Shown: piece after piece, positions 53,945 through 64,000 of the stretch
Position numbering within the stretch: the stretch's first letter is position 1
Layout: the number at the start of each line of letters is the position of its first letter
NCBI GenBank assembly: GCA_936450465.1
Contig: OW388289.1
Coordinates: 68,818,420-68,882,419 of the forward strand
Origin: Gibbula magus
Lineage: Eukaryota > Mollusca > Gastropoda > Trochida > Trochidae
Direction of reading: 5' to 3'
DNA: 64,000 nucleotides
Position numbers and translations under genes: made by a program
The notes under the pieces: model-generated
What the model saw: the letters and a program-made list of their open reading frames with translations, nothing else
Told to the model about the DNA's origin: nothing
The model's database searches: none

Positions 53945-54400
53945 ACTAAGCCGACAATGACAGTACACAACCGTAATCAATTCAAATGTTTACAGACAAG
54001 AGCATGTGCGCCAGGACCCAACTGAATAGAGTATTTGTAACAAATTGACTCAATAACATTGACATTTTGACAGACCAGACACATAAAATGCTATTAACAA
54101 ACGATAACTACAGATTAAGGCACCGTTCGGCAGTCAGTAAGTACCATCGTGTGTTAAACAATACGATTATTTGCCTCAATTACTGTCAATGTAATAACGA
54201 TTTCATGTGTGTTTAGGCATTTTTCTTTTGCAAATGAAGTGATCCATTTCAATGATTGGTCTGATCTATTACACTCGACTCGCAAACAATTCAGAAAGAG
54301 AAACCGAGTATACACAAAGTCATGTTCATCTAAGTTTATATTGTATGTTTTCATTTTGTACTTTGAGGATAGTTATGCTTAAGTCGACGAATCAGGTTTC
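53945..54400 (+). repeat. Segmental duplication, copy A core
   Basis: Aligns with 59578-60035 at roughly 85% with few gaps, through ACAGACAAGAGC, TAACAAATTGACTCAATAAC, TCAGTCAGTAAGTACC, AATGAAGTGATCCATTT and TTTGTACTTTGAGGA. Minus-strand frames with the same reading exist in both copies. Confidence 0.8.
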
Positions 54401-55439
54401 ATAGAACATAACAATACTTCCGTAGGAATATTTATAACACCCTATTGGCTAATCTAAAACACTCTAAGGCGCTTTACAAAGACAATTATAAAAAAAATAT
54501 GTCATGGGGATTCAGATATGAGTTTTGCTAAAATGTGAAATACAAGGATATACATAAGCTCATTCTGTTATCATTGCATCGGGACGAACAAAACAGAAAA
54601 GAAGAGTTATAATGACGAAAACGTCCTGGAATTTAAATGTGAGGGACAATCAGTTGAGTTTAGACCAATTACTATTATGATCATTTGCAGTTATGAGACT
54701 TATCAATCATAAACTTTGAATGTGAAAAACAACTACTAAAATCCATATGTGCAATTTCGAAACACCAAATGCACTCATGGTCGCACCCCCTAGATATGCC
54801 ATAAACATTGTAATAAACATTGTAAGTAGATTATTATGACACTGTTTTATTGACTGATATGTGGATTTGAAAAGCTTGTACTAGAAATAAAATATGTTCC
54901 AGGTGCATATTTACATGATGCTACATCCTACTGTTCAGCTGTCAGGAGGTCACAGAACAGGTAATGGTCAGCAGTCTGTTGCTTGTTGCTGATATCAAGT
55001 AATTATTCCCAATATATTTAGAGACCACATTAGATTCTTTTTGTCTCTTCTTGCATGCTTTACATAGTTATTTTGCTTTCGTCAGAGTGGTAAGCAATAA
55101 CATAAGTTGGGACCCCCGTCAACGTCATTCCTACTATCTGATTTCGAATTGCTATATTGGTGTTGGTCTAGGCATTGCGTGTTAGTTACAAATGTGACGT
55201 TTGCTTGCTGGGTGAGAATAAATAATGACACTTCGAAGGTCTGATATCGATTTCGTGTATGTATTATTTCAATAGGTGTAATTGAGATTGAGAATAAAGA
55301 TATGTTTGACGATATCTTCCGTTGGTATACGACTTGTCATAGGGAGTATCATTTCCGTGAGCATATAGGACAACTTCGATTTTTGTGTAAGGGTATATAA
55401 ACAATTTCAACAATAAGCTAATTAGTCATATGTCGTTCA

Positions 55440-55800
55440 TCTATGAACTCACATTTGGCCCATCACATATAACAGTTCAGATGGTTAAGCAGACAGAAAT
55501 ACGAACACAAAAAACATTAACTTCTACATTACCATGCAAATGCAAATTTCTCAATGTCACTTTAAATAGGCATATCTAGTCGTGAGAGATCCTCTATCAA
55601 GCAATACTGTCTCAGTAATACTCCTCATTATGACATAATGGCTGATGAACTGCAGATGTTCATGTGAATGCTGAAATTGTTTTAGATGAAAATTATGATT
55701 TAAATTCTTTTTGCTATAATTAACCGTTTAGAATTACTTGATTTTATCACTTCAACTCCCAGTCAAGAAGAAAATAATACAGAAAACAATTTATGATTGA
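55440..55800 (+). repeat. Segmental duplication, copy A right part
   Basis: CACATATAACAGTTCAGATG, ATTACCATGCAAATGCAAAT and AATTTATGATTGATG align with 60216-60575. About 1 kb between this and the core (54400-55440) is absent from copy B. Confidence 0.7.
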
Positions 55801-55809
55801 TGGGCTTAC

Positions 55810-56735
55810 GAAGTTCGAAGAGATGATACTGTTCTATTAGCAGAAATTGATATATTTTCAGAATATTGTGCTTTATGGGGTAAACATTAAACAAACTAAG
55901 GTTGTAATATTCTCTTAAGGTTATGTTAAAAATAAATTAAATTGTTTCATTTCTAATGAAGAAATTAAGGTTTCTTGAGATCATCTTAGTTTTTATTTAA
56001 TGTAAATGGTAAATTTTCAAGGGTCATGTTTTAAATTTTCAGAAGCATTCGGAATTTGCAAATACCGATAGACTGCCAACTAAAACTCTTTAATCAGGGC
56101 ATCTTACCTATTCTTCTGGTTCGAAATGTAGGGCTAGGAAAATACAATTATTTTGGAAAGAACGCATTGGAAATGTTTTAAATATATTCTTAAAGCAAAA
56201 CAAACCCCAAATTCTATGATTCACGGTTGGTTGGGCATATACCCTATTGATATTCACATAAAAGCCAAAATTATCAACTATTGGTGTAAAGTAATAACTG
56301 ATACTGGTAAATGTCCCCACATTCTTAATAACATAATGATGTTTCGGTGATCTCACCAGGATGCTGAATTCGACAAACTTGAAATTGTAAAAAGTATTCT
56401 GCAAAACGTTGGACATTCTTATATTTGCCATTCTCAAAGCGTTCCAAGCATCCACTGGTTAATAAACAATATCAAAATTACTTTAATAGACCAGTTAAAG
56501 CAATCATTGTACGCCGGTGCTCAAAATTCCTCCAAAGGAAAGTATTATCATTTATATAAAACCTCACTCACTTTAGAAGCCTATCTTTTCGATCTCCCAT
56601 CAAAATTACGTTTTTGGTTAACACAATTAAGAATTTCCAATCATAGATTACCCCGCAGTTGAGACAGGAAGTTGGTTCAATATTACACGAGAAAACGGAA
56701 TATGTACATTTTGTCATTTTATCATGTCCATTTTG
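55810..56735 (+). pseudogene. 5'-truncated, decayed LINE reverse-transcriptase fragment
   Basis: Begins at the catalytic box (RDDTVLLAE at about 55816), then KQTKVVIFS and NEEIKV with stops, then ERTHWKCFKYILKAK, GWLGIYPIDIHIKAKIINYW, LKQSLYAGAQNSSKGKYYHL and, after a frameshift at about 56658, VETGSWFNITRENGICTFCH. This order is that of LINE ORF2 from YADD to the Cys-rich end. It is cut by the next repeat at 56738. Confidence 0.8.
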
Positions 56736-56737
56736 TT

Positions 56738-57560
56738 AGCTCATCAGGCCTGAAAGGCCCGATGGGCTTATGGCATGGGATGGCGTCCGTCCGTCCGTAA
56801 ACTTTTCACTTTTTCGACTTCTTCTCCAGAACCAATGACTCTAGAGAGCTGAAATTTTATGTACAGACTCCTTGGCCAATGGGGATTCTAAATTGTAGAT
56901 TTGGTAACCCTGTGACCCAAATAAGGGCCACAGGGGTCATTACCTAAAAAGCTATTTTCATCTTCTTCTCCAGTCCCAATGAACATAGAGAGCTGACATT
57001 TTATGAACAGACTCCTTGACTGACGGAGATTCTAAATTGTAGATTTGGTAACCCTGTGACCCCAAATAAGGGCCACAGGGGTCACAACCTAAAATCATTT
57101 TTCATCTTTTTCTCAAGTCCCAAAAGCTCTAGAAAGCTGAAATTTTATGTACAGACTCCTTGGCCAATGTGGATTCTAAATTGTACATTTGGTGACCATG
57201 TGACCCAAATAAGGGCCACAGGGGTCATTACCTAAAAAGCTATTTTCATCTTCGTCTCCAGTCCCAATGAACATAGAGAGCTGAAATTTTATGAACAGAC
57301 TCCTTGACTGACGGAGATTCTAAATTGTAGATTTGGTAACCCTGTGACCCCAAATAAGAGCCACAGGGGTCACAACCTAAAATCATTTTTCATCTTTTTC
57401 TCCAGTCCCAAAAGCTCTAGAAAGCTGAAATTTTATGTACAGACTCTTTGGCCAATGGGGATTCTCAATTGTAGATTTGGTGATCTTGTGACCCCAAATA
57501 TGGATCAAAGGGGTAACCACTTAAAACAGTTGTTTTAATAAGTTGTGAAGATAATGAGAT
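56738..57560 (+). repeat. AGCTCATCAGG repeat, about five-unit copy
   Basis: The head TTAGCTCATCAGGCCTGAAA, GATGGGCTTATGGCATGG and CGTCCGTCCG is followed by units of about 140-145 bp with AGAGAGCTGA, CTCCTTGGCCAATG and AATTGTAGATTTGGT. The units are more diverged than those of the 29.6-kb array. It truncates the LINE fragment. Confidence 0.8.
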
Positions 57561-59577
57561 TTTATGTGCACTTCATATGTCAGCTTAAGAGTAATAACCA
57601 ATGACCCTAGAACACTCTACTTTTGAGGATATAACATTTGTTTATTGAATATCAAGTTCCAAATTTCAAGTCTTCTGGATAAAAAGTAAGAACGTTATAA
57701 ATGAAAACGTTTTAGTGGTTTACCATTTTACTAACGTTATGCTAACATACAATTTTAGCAATAATTATCTTTGGATGAAAGGTGTTTTCCAGAGCTGTCT
57801 AATTCAACTTTCATTATATTTGTTTCATAAAAATTAAGCAAGATAGAACTTATTTTTTGCTATTTCACTCTATTCTCTTTTTGTCCGTCTTTCACTATTC
57901 TCCACAGCACAATAGCAGCAGAAAAATCTATGTCCAATACGGTTATTTATGACGTTCCGGCCAAAAACGATTTTGAAGAACCATTTCAGCAATCCCAGAT
58001 ATAAAAATAAAAGAATTATACTCTAATGAATGAAATTACGAGTACCTCTTCACAAATCATGTCCCTATAAACACATTAACACATCTTCGGCAGCAGAATT
58101 TCGAATACCCCGTCGAAATGTGGTGACGTTTCATTTGTGGGTTGAGTGTTGACTTGCGACTTAATGGTTTAAACAATAGTTATTTCAAAAGAAATGGACC
58201 GGTAAACAGGCTAGCAGCCTATCTAAAAACATCTCCCATACAGACATCCTTGGATTTATCAACATTTTAACAGCAAACTATTTCTAGTCATGTACATATA
58301 CAGGAGAAACTGACATGGTCATTTGAACGGAATGTTATTGGCGTATGTATTTGTGCATATTGAATTATTACTAGTTTAAAGTTAATATACAATCTACAAG
58401 TCGCACTGTTATTGAAATGGCTTCAGGTGTTAAAGGCTACACATACATGTATGTAAAGTTCACATGTACATGTACATGTATGCATACCGTAACACATTTG
58501 TTTAATCAAGTGTGAAAGCTATCGCTTTTTATACGTAATCTAGGAACCAAAACAGAACATAAATTTAAAGATTATTGAAGAAAATTCTACTGATATATTT
58601 CAAATGTATTCTTAAACGCATTTTCAGGGATTGAATTATCATTTATCGGTGATTTAGTGACTTGGTGATTTTGGGTAATTGTCATATTCTTGATGGATAC
58701 ATAAATCTCCATTGACATTCAGTCTTATTGATGTCGACCGTTTCCTGGGGAATAAAATTTGCAAAAAAGTGCATCTACTGGGATATGAACTCATATCGTT
58801 TGGAGGTTTCCTCACAAAACCTGATAACAGCCAATATACACTTGCATGTCATGACGCAATTCACTTAACCAATCACAGGACTTCCAACAAAAGCTTTCGG
58901 TGCGAGAAGCGAAAGGCAGATAACTCTAATAAGATATCCTTTCGTCTGTTCCGAATGCTTTCAAAATGGCGATCGTTTAAAAACTATGATGTGATTGATC
59001 AGCTATTTGACTGGGCTTTGTCTGCTCTAAAATGGTATTGAACACGCGCCTTTACGGGGTGATCTCATACCTTTTGGCGAGGAATCAATAGAACCTGTTC
59101 GTATCCCGCTAGATGCATTATTTTGCAAAGTTTATTCATATACATGATCGATTTTTATTCAGAATGCATTAAAATCTCTGTCTTCGGAATTAAAATGGTT
59201 ATAATTAATACACATTTGTCAGTAACTAAAAAAATTCAAATTGTGTACATACAAAATCTGGATGGCCAGTCCTGAAATAAGACTCTGTCTATATTAGGGG
59301 ATACTTAATACAGACTAGAAGTCTTCTTTCACACGTCTACATCTATCTACATTTGATTTAAAACTGGTTCACTCTAGAAAGAGAAACCATGCTGAATTTG
59401 ATAAACACACATATTCCTATTAACGTGTTTTTTTGCATATGTTTTTCTCTCTGAAAAATATGAATCCACTTATAAATATTGGTGATCAAATATAGTTGCG
59501 GTTTCTACGACACTTCTCATATAACGTCGGTGTATCACTCCATCTGTGAGATAGATGCACTCATGCACAGTTGTATA
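57561..59577. other. Intergenic; one unrecognised 109-codon open frame
   Basis: The frame at 58712-59041 (+) has ordinary composition (VDRFLGNKICKK..., ...IDQLFDWALSALKW) but no family resemblance, no introns I can pair and no poly(A) signal I trust. It lies in the part of copy B that copy A lacks. Confidence 0.25.
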
Positions 59578-60035
59578 AGAAAGACAATAATGACAGTACA
59601 TGATCCTAATCCGTTCTAATGTTTTACAGACAAGAGCCTCCGCGCCAAGACCCAACTGAATAGTGTATTTGTAACAAATTGACTCAATAACACTGGCATT
59701 TTGACAGGCCAGACACATTAAATGTTATTTACAAACGATAACTACGGATTAAAGAACCGTTTGTCAGTCAGTAAGTACCGTTGTGTGTTAAGCAATACGA
59801 TTATTTACCACAATTACTGTCCACGTAATTACGACTTCATGCGTGTTTCGACATTTTTCTTTTACAAATGAAGTGATCCATTTTAAAGATCGGTCTGATC
59901 TATTACACTCACATCGCAAACAATTCAGAAAGACCTTTAAGACATGTATATCTTGTATGTTTTCAGTTTGTACTTTGAGGAAAGTTGTGCTTAGATTCCT
60001 GTCATTCATATGAAGAATCAGCTTTCATAGAACAA
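59578..60035 (+). repeat. Segmental duplication, copy B core
   Basis: Partner of 53945-54400. The minus-strand frame 60009-59788 contains CNRSDRSLKWITSFVKEKC; copy A has CNRSDQSLKWITSFAKEKC with the same stop position. Confidence 0.8.
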
Positions 60036-60209
60036 ACTTGACCAAAATTAAGTAATCTTTCACATGAGTCAAATCACTGAGATTTCTAAACGTAAATGAC
60101 ACAAAAAGTAGTTATGAGACATTTTCTATATATCATTTGAATGGGAGAAGAAGCTGATATAAAACATTTTTCCACTTAAAACACTTGAAAGTCACATTTC
60201 CTTCATCCA

Positions 60210-60575
60210 TTAATATATCACATATAACAGTTCAGATGATTAAGCGACAAAATACTTTACGAACACAAACAAAGCATCAACCTCGGCATTACCATGCAAA
60301 TGCAAATGTCCCATTGCCAAAAATAATTGAAGTGGTGATATCAAGTTGTGAGCCACTCTCGTTCAACACAAGTCCCGGCAACGCTCCTCGTAATGACAGC
60401 GGTGAATGATGGGTGTGTTGACTGCATATTCTCATGCCAATGCTGAACTTGTTTGAGATCAATACCATGATTTATTATCGTCTTAATATAATTGGTGAGC
60501 ATCATTTCATGTTATCACTCCACCTCAAGTCAAGAAAACATGTTACAGGAGACAAGTTATGATTGATGTATTGGC
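60210..60575 (+). repeat. Segmental duplication, copy B right part
   Basis: Partner of 55440-55800. Confidence 0.7.
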
Positions 60576-61059
60576 CACATAGGAAGATTGAATTAATCTT
60601 TAAACCATTGCTAATTAAGTGATAGACAGTCTTCTGAAACTTTCAGTGGCATTGTATGACCCTACATCTAAAGGACGTATTATCGCTTTGTTATGCAACG
60701 AAATTACATAATATATTATCTTTGAAAATCTCATTGTTTGAAAACAAATACTATTACAAGCCGGAAATCATATGGCTTCATTATTTGAAAATATAGAAAA
60801 ATTATTAAAACATAAACACATGGAAATGTTAACAGTAAAGAAACTGTGGTGTTTGTCGCACATTATAGTATTGTATTTATTTGTTTGCGTTTGCGTTTTA
60901 ACAGAAAATGTATATTGGTATATAATTATGTATATGACACCCATAAAACTCTGTATCTGAGAGGACAGACGTACATGGACTAACTAGAAGGTGTTATTAC
61001 TCGTTAAAACAGATGTCTCCCCCTTCCCCCAATTTAATTTCAGTTATTACCATTCTAAA
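60576..61059. other. Nothing recognised
   Basis: AT-rich, no supported feature. Confidence 0.35.
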
Positions 61060-62700
61060 AGACAAAGTTCAAATTGTTGCCATGGAAATATAATTGTTTT
61101 AACAACAGGTTCACAAGGCACATCTGCATGATATCGGGAGGTAGTGTACCAACCTTGGTGGGGATAGGTCACATAGTTTTAGAGATCTGCTCAGGAAACA
61201 AACCTAACCCTTCAAAGGGACAAAGTCCAAATTGTTTCCGTGGAAACTGAAAAGAAAATCAAATTCAAAACAGTTAAAACCCCCAAAGGACACATCTACA
61301 TGATATGGGGAGACAACATACTAAAGTTGGTTAGGATTGGTGAAGTAGCTTTAGAGATCTGCTCCGGAAACAATGCACACCGTTCAAATAGACGAAGTCC
61401 AAATTGTTTCCAGGGAAACTAAAAGGAAATACAATTTTAAAAAGTCTAAAACTCCCAAAATGCACACCTGCATTATATGGGCACACAGCAAACATGACCG
61501 TACTGGGCCAGTACTGGGCCAGTACTGGCTGATACAGGCATCCGGTACTGGCCCGATTCAGGCATCCGGTACTGGCCCTGTACCAACTTGCACACTGGCG
61601 TGGAACTGGGCCAGTACTGGGCCAGTATCACGCCAGTACTAAAACGATACCATTAACTGTACTGGCCCAATTCAGGTTAGCCTTTACCGTTCCGGTACAT
61701 AAAATATATCGTGTATACCGTAAATTTTCAATATCAAAATGAACTGATAAATGAAGGTTGATTTAGCTATTATCATTTTCTCTTTCATTTTCTAAATTGT
61801 TACTTTTCTTAAAGTAAACAATATAAATCATATCAGTTTGAAATCTTCTAGCTTGTTTATTTTGAATTTGTATTTTTATAACGAAACTTAAATATTGTTT
61901 GTATTTTTTTCATAATGTCAATATTGTCAAATATGAAGTCAATTTTATTTGAAAACAAGCCCGAATTTATTTTTAACAAGTAGGCCTATGTACAAGACAG
62001 TGATAAAAAAGCAACTTGTGATTATTTTCACACTTAGATTTCCTAATGATATTAATACATACAGCAGCAATTGTTAATGAAAAACACACCAGAGATAGAT
62101 AGTAATATAGAATGAATCAAAGTTTTATAAATAAACTAAAGTTAACTCATGAATTGAACTCACATTCAAAGGATACCAAATCGTTGCCTTCTCCTCTTGT
62201 CTCTCTAAAGCAGACGACAATTTGAAAGACTACCCATAATTCCATAAACCCATAAACAGGAAGTGTCATACCTGAATTGGGCCAGTACTGGGCCAGTACC
62301 GGGCCAGTATATAAACCTAATATAATCTGTACTGGGCCTGTACCGGGCCTGTACCGGGCCTGTACCGGCCCAGTACTGGCTCTTTGTATATATCCCTAAA
62401 TGCATTTCGACAGGAAATGATATGCCTTAAACTGGGCCAGTACAGGGCCAGTACCGTACTTCAGTACCGTATTGCCAGCACTGGGCCAGTACAATTTTAC
62501 CTTAACTGGGCCAATTCAGTTAAAACGGTTCTGGGCCAGTACTGGTCCTTTACCGTTAGCCAGTATGCCTTTATCAACTTTACCAGCCAGTACCAAGCCA
62601 GTACTGGCCCAGTACAATCATGTTTGCTGGGCAGGTTGTATACCAGTTTTGTGAAGATTGTTCAAGTAGTTTTAGAGGTATGCTCCGGAAACAATGCCGA
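61060..62700. repeat. Three-unit tandem repeat (period about 158-172 bp), third unit split by an insertion
   Basis: Units repeat AAAGTYCAAATTGTT...CCR.GGAAA and CACATCTGCATGATAT, then GTTTTAGAGATCTGCTC.GG. Unit 3 stops at 61483 and resumes at 62629 with GGTTGTATACCAGTTTTG, giving a reconstructable empty site. Confidence 0.7.
61484..62628. mobile_element. 1.14-kb inverted-repeat element packed with GTACTGG/CCAGTAC motifs
   Basis: The left end CAGCAAACATGACCG then GTACTGGGCCAGTACTGG mirrors the right end's CCAGTACTGGCCCAGTAC and ATCATGTTTGCTG. Both subterminal zones (61499-61670 and 62275-62615) carry many GTACTGG or CCAGTAC copies in both directions. The target duplication is ambiguous (2-6 bp within TGGGCA). 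No transposase frame in the AT-rich middle. Confidence 0.8.
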
Positions 62701-62937
62701 TGTCGACGCCAGCGCTGACGTCAACGCCAATGCCGACGCCATCGCAGACAATACAGACAATAGCCAGTCATGATGTTTTCACACAGAAAAATCAATGTTG
62801 ATCTTTTTCAGTTTACGAAGGATGATCATGAATTTGAACTTTTATTTGCTGCCCATCACACATTTCTTATTCAAGCTAATGTTGTTTCTTCAATATATGT
62901 ATAGTTGTCAGAAATGGAAGTTTATTAAGTCCTCCAG

Positions 62938-63128
62938 CTGGAGATCGATCACTTCATGATGCGGGTCGGGCGATATATGACGACACTGTCTGACAATAAG
63001 CCTCAGGCACAACATTTATTGCACGAATAATTTAATAAAGAACAGGCATGACCACCATGTTAACAAACAAGTGTTTATTAAGTATCCATTTATCAAGTGC
63101 GACATATACATAGTCTCTTCATTAAGCA
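62938..63128 (-). repeat. Dispersed repeat pair 3, copy B
   Basis: Reverse complement matches 48059-48268. Confidence 0.8.
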
Positions 63129-63733
63129 TGATGCTGAAATTTTTACATAACGTCAATATAAATCTGAATGGTGATGGAAATAAAAATGATTCAATTCCTG
63201 AGAAACTCAAATAAGATGGGTTCATAATTTAGTTCAATTTCTCTCCTTTCCTTTTTCTTTCATTCTTACTGATGTAGTGTACACAGGGAAACACTTTATG
63301 AATCGTTTAGAAAATGTTCCTTCCCAACAGATCCATAACAAACATGACCCATGGGAAGGAAACCAATTTGTGAACCCAAGAATATATTTATCTCATTGCA
63401 TGGAGACACCAGTATTCTCTGTAACAAGTTCTTTCTGGAATTTTCTCGAGTGTTTGTAGAAGTTGCCAAAATGCTAAGTCAATATAGAAAAGATATCTTG
63501 AAATTGCAGCATCTATTGGAGTGCCAAACAGAAATCAGTTCAATATATACCAAACGTGATGTCAGTTTCATTTCTCATAATGCCAGAATTCAGTGATGAT
63601 TGGTCACCCACGTGCTATATTGTTCACTTAATTGAAATATGGTATTTTATATCTACTTGACATGCCCTTCAACTTTCTGGAGAGGTCATTGTATACATTT
63701 TAGATTAATGTTATGATTTCACATGTCTTATTG
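63129..63733. other. Nothing recognised
   Basis: Two overlapping short frames (60 and 81 codons) with no family resemblance. Confidence 0.3.
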
Positions 63734-63997
63734 ACGCCTCCAACCTGTATACACAGCTGAAATTTCACCCTATATTAAAGTTGATTTTTCAAAATAAACT
63801 TTCAACCAATCATGCTTGCCCTCTTCATATTTGGAAAAAGTATATGGCCAATGAACACAGCTGTAGCAATGTTTTAACCACGTGACAATTTGAGTTATCC
63901 GAAATAATTATCCCTGTTTACAGCGTAAAGAGATTTGTCTAAACATTTGAGCAGACATGTGCCAATTTAGTGCATAATTTCGCAGTGCAGTGTAGGA
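63734..63997 (-). repeat. Dispersed repeat, copy B of the 7.0-kb segment; may run off the window
   Basis: Reverse complement matches 7030-7374, lacking about 80 bases. The match reaches almost to the window end, so the true boundary is unknown. Confidence 0.7.
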
Positions 63998-64000
63998 AAA

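Noticed and set aside
58712..59041. 109-codon plus-strand frame as a gene
   Set aside because: No domain, no supporting splice or poly(A) signal; kept only as an unrecognised frame inside the intergenic entry.
61373..62773. Frames rich in TGPVLGQYW-type repeats
   Set aside because: Direct translation of the GTACTGGGCCAGTAC motif arrays, not a conserved protein.

Overview
This window is eukaryotic, AT-rich and intron-rich. It shows canonical GT-AG splice sites, AATAAA signals and many kinds of transposable element. The repeats fit a marine lophotrochozoan, most likely a mollusc: a GTGAGTGAGTGAGTT...AACGCCGCTTCGGC inverted-repeat element, 'AGCTCATCAGGCCTG' elements, and LINE tails ending GGGCCGTAGGCC...GATTGATTGATT. 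That placement is inference from repeat style.

The main host gene occupies about 1.0-37.8 kb on the + strand. Seven coding exons, joined by matching splice phases, give a 317-residue secreted protein: a signal peptide, two immunoglobulin domains, a low-complexity stalk and a hydrophobic C-terminus typical of a GPI-anchor signal. It resembles the dpr / zig-8 branch of the Wirin family (with DIP, IgLON and lachesin) of neuronal surface receptors. Its signal-peptide exon is too small to appear as a conspicuous open frame and is separated from the first Ig exon by an intron of about 26 kb.

That intron and intron 3 collect mobile DNA. From left to right: nested inverted-repeat elements (4.2-5.1 kb); an apparently intact 6.15-kb piggyBac element with TTAA duplications and a full 677-residue transposase (8.1-14.3 kb); a 576-bp element with 93-bp terminal inverted repeats and a 9-bp target duplication that carries the start of a RecQ-like helicase (17.2-17.8 kb); a 1.38-kb non-autonomous hAT element with a perfect 8-bp duplication (23.0-24.4 kb); a long palindrome with CRE-like sites (26.3-26.6 kb); and in intron 3 a 19-unit, mostly 145-bp tandem array (29.7-32.4 kb).

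From 37.8 to 64 kb there is little recognisable host coding sequence. It holds a group of palindromic elements rich in TGACGTCA (41.3-42.5 kb) and a small three-exon minus-strand gene of unknown function with TATA box, poly(A) signal and flanking 20-bp inverted repeats (43.9-45.2 kb). It also holds four broken LINE reverse-transcriptase 3' fragments, one tRNA-derived SINE, a direct segmental duplication (53.9-55.8 and 59.6-60.6 kb), and a 1.14-kb element full of GTACTGG/CCAGTAC motifs that interrupts an older tandem repeat (61.5-62.6 kb). Several segments recur far apart, some inverted.

The strongest candidates for something undescribed are the helicase-carrying inverted-repeat element, the small spliced gene inside inverted repeats, the CRE-bearing palindromes, and the GTACTGG element.
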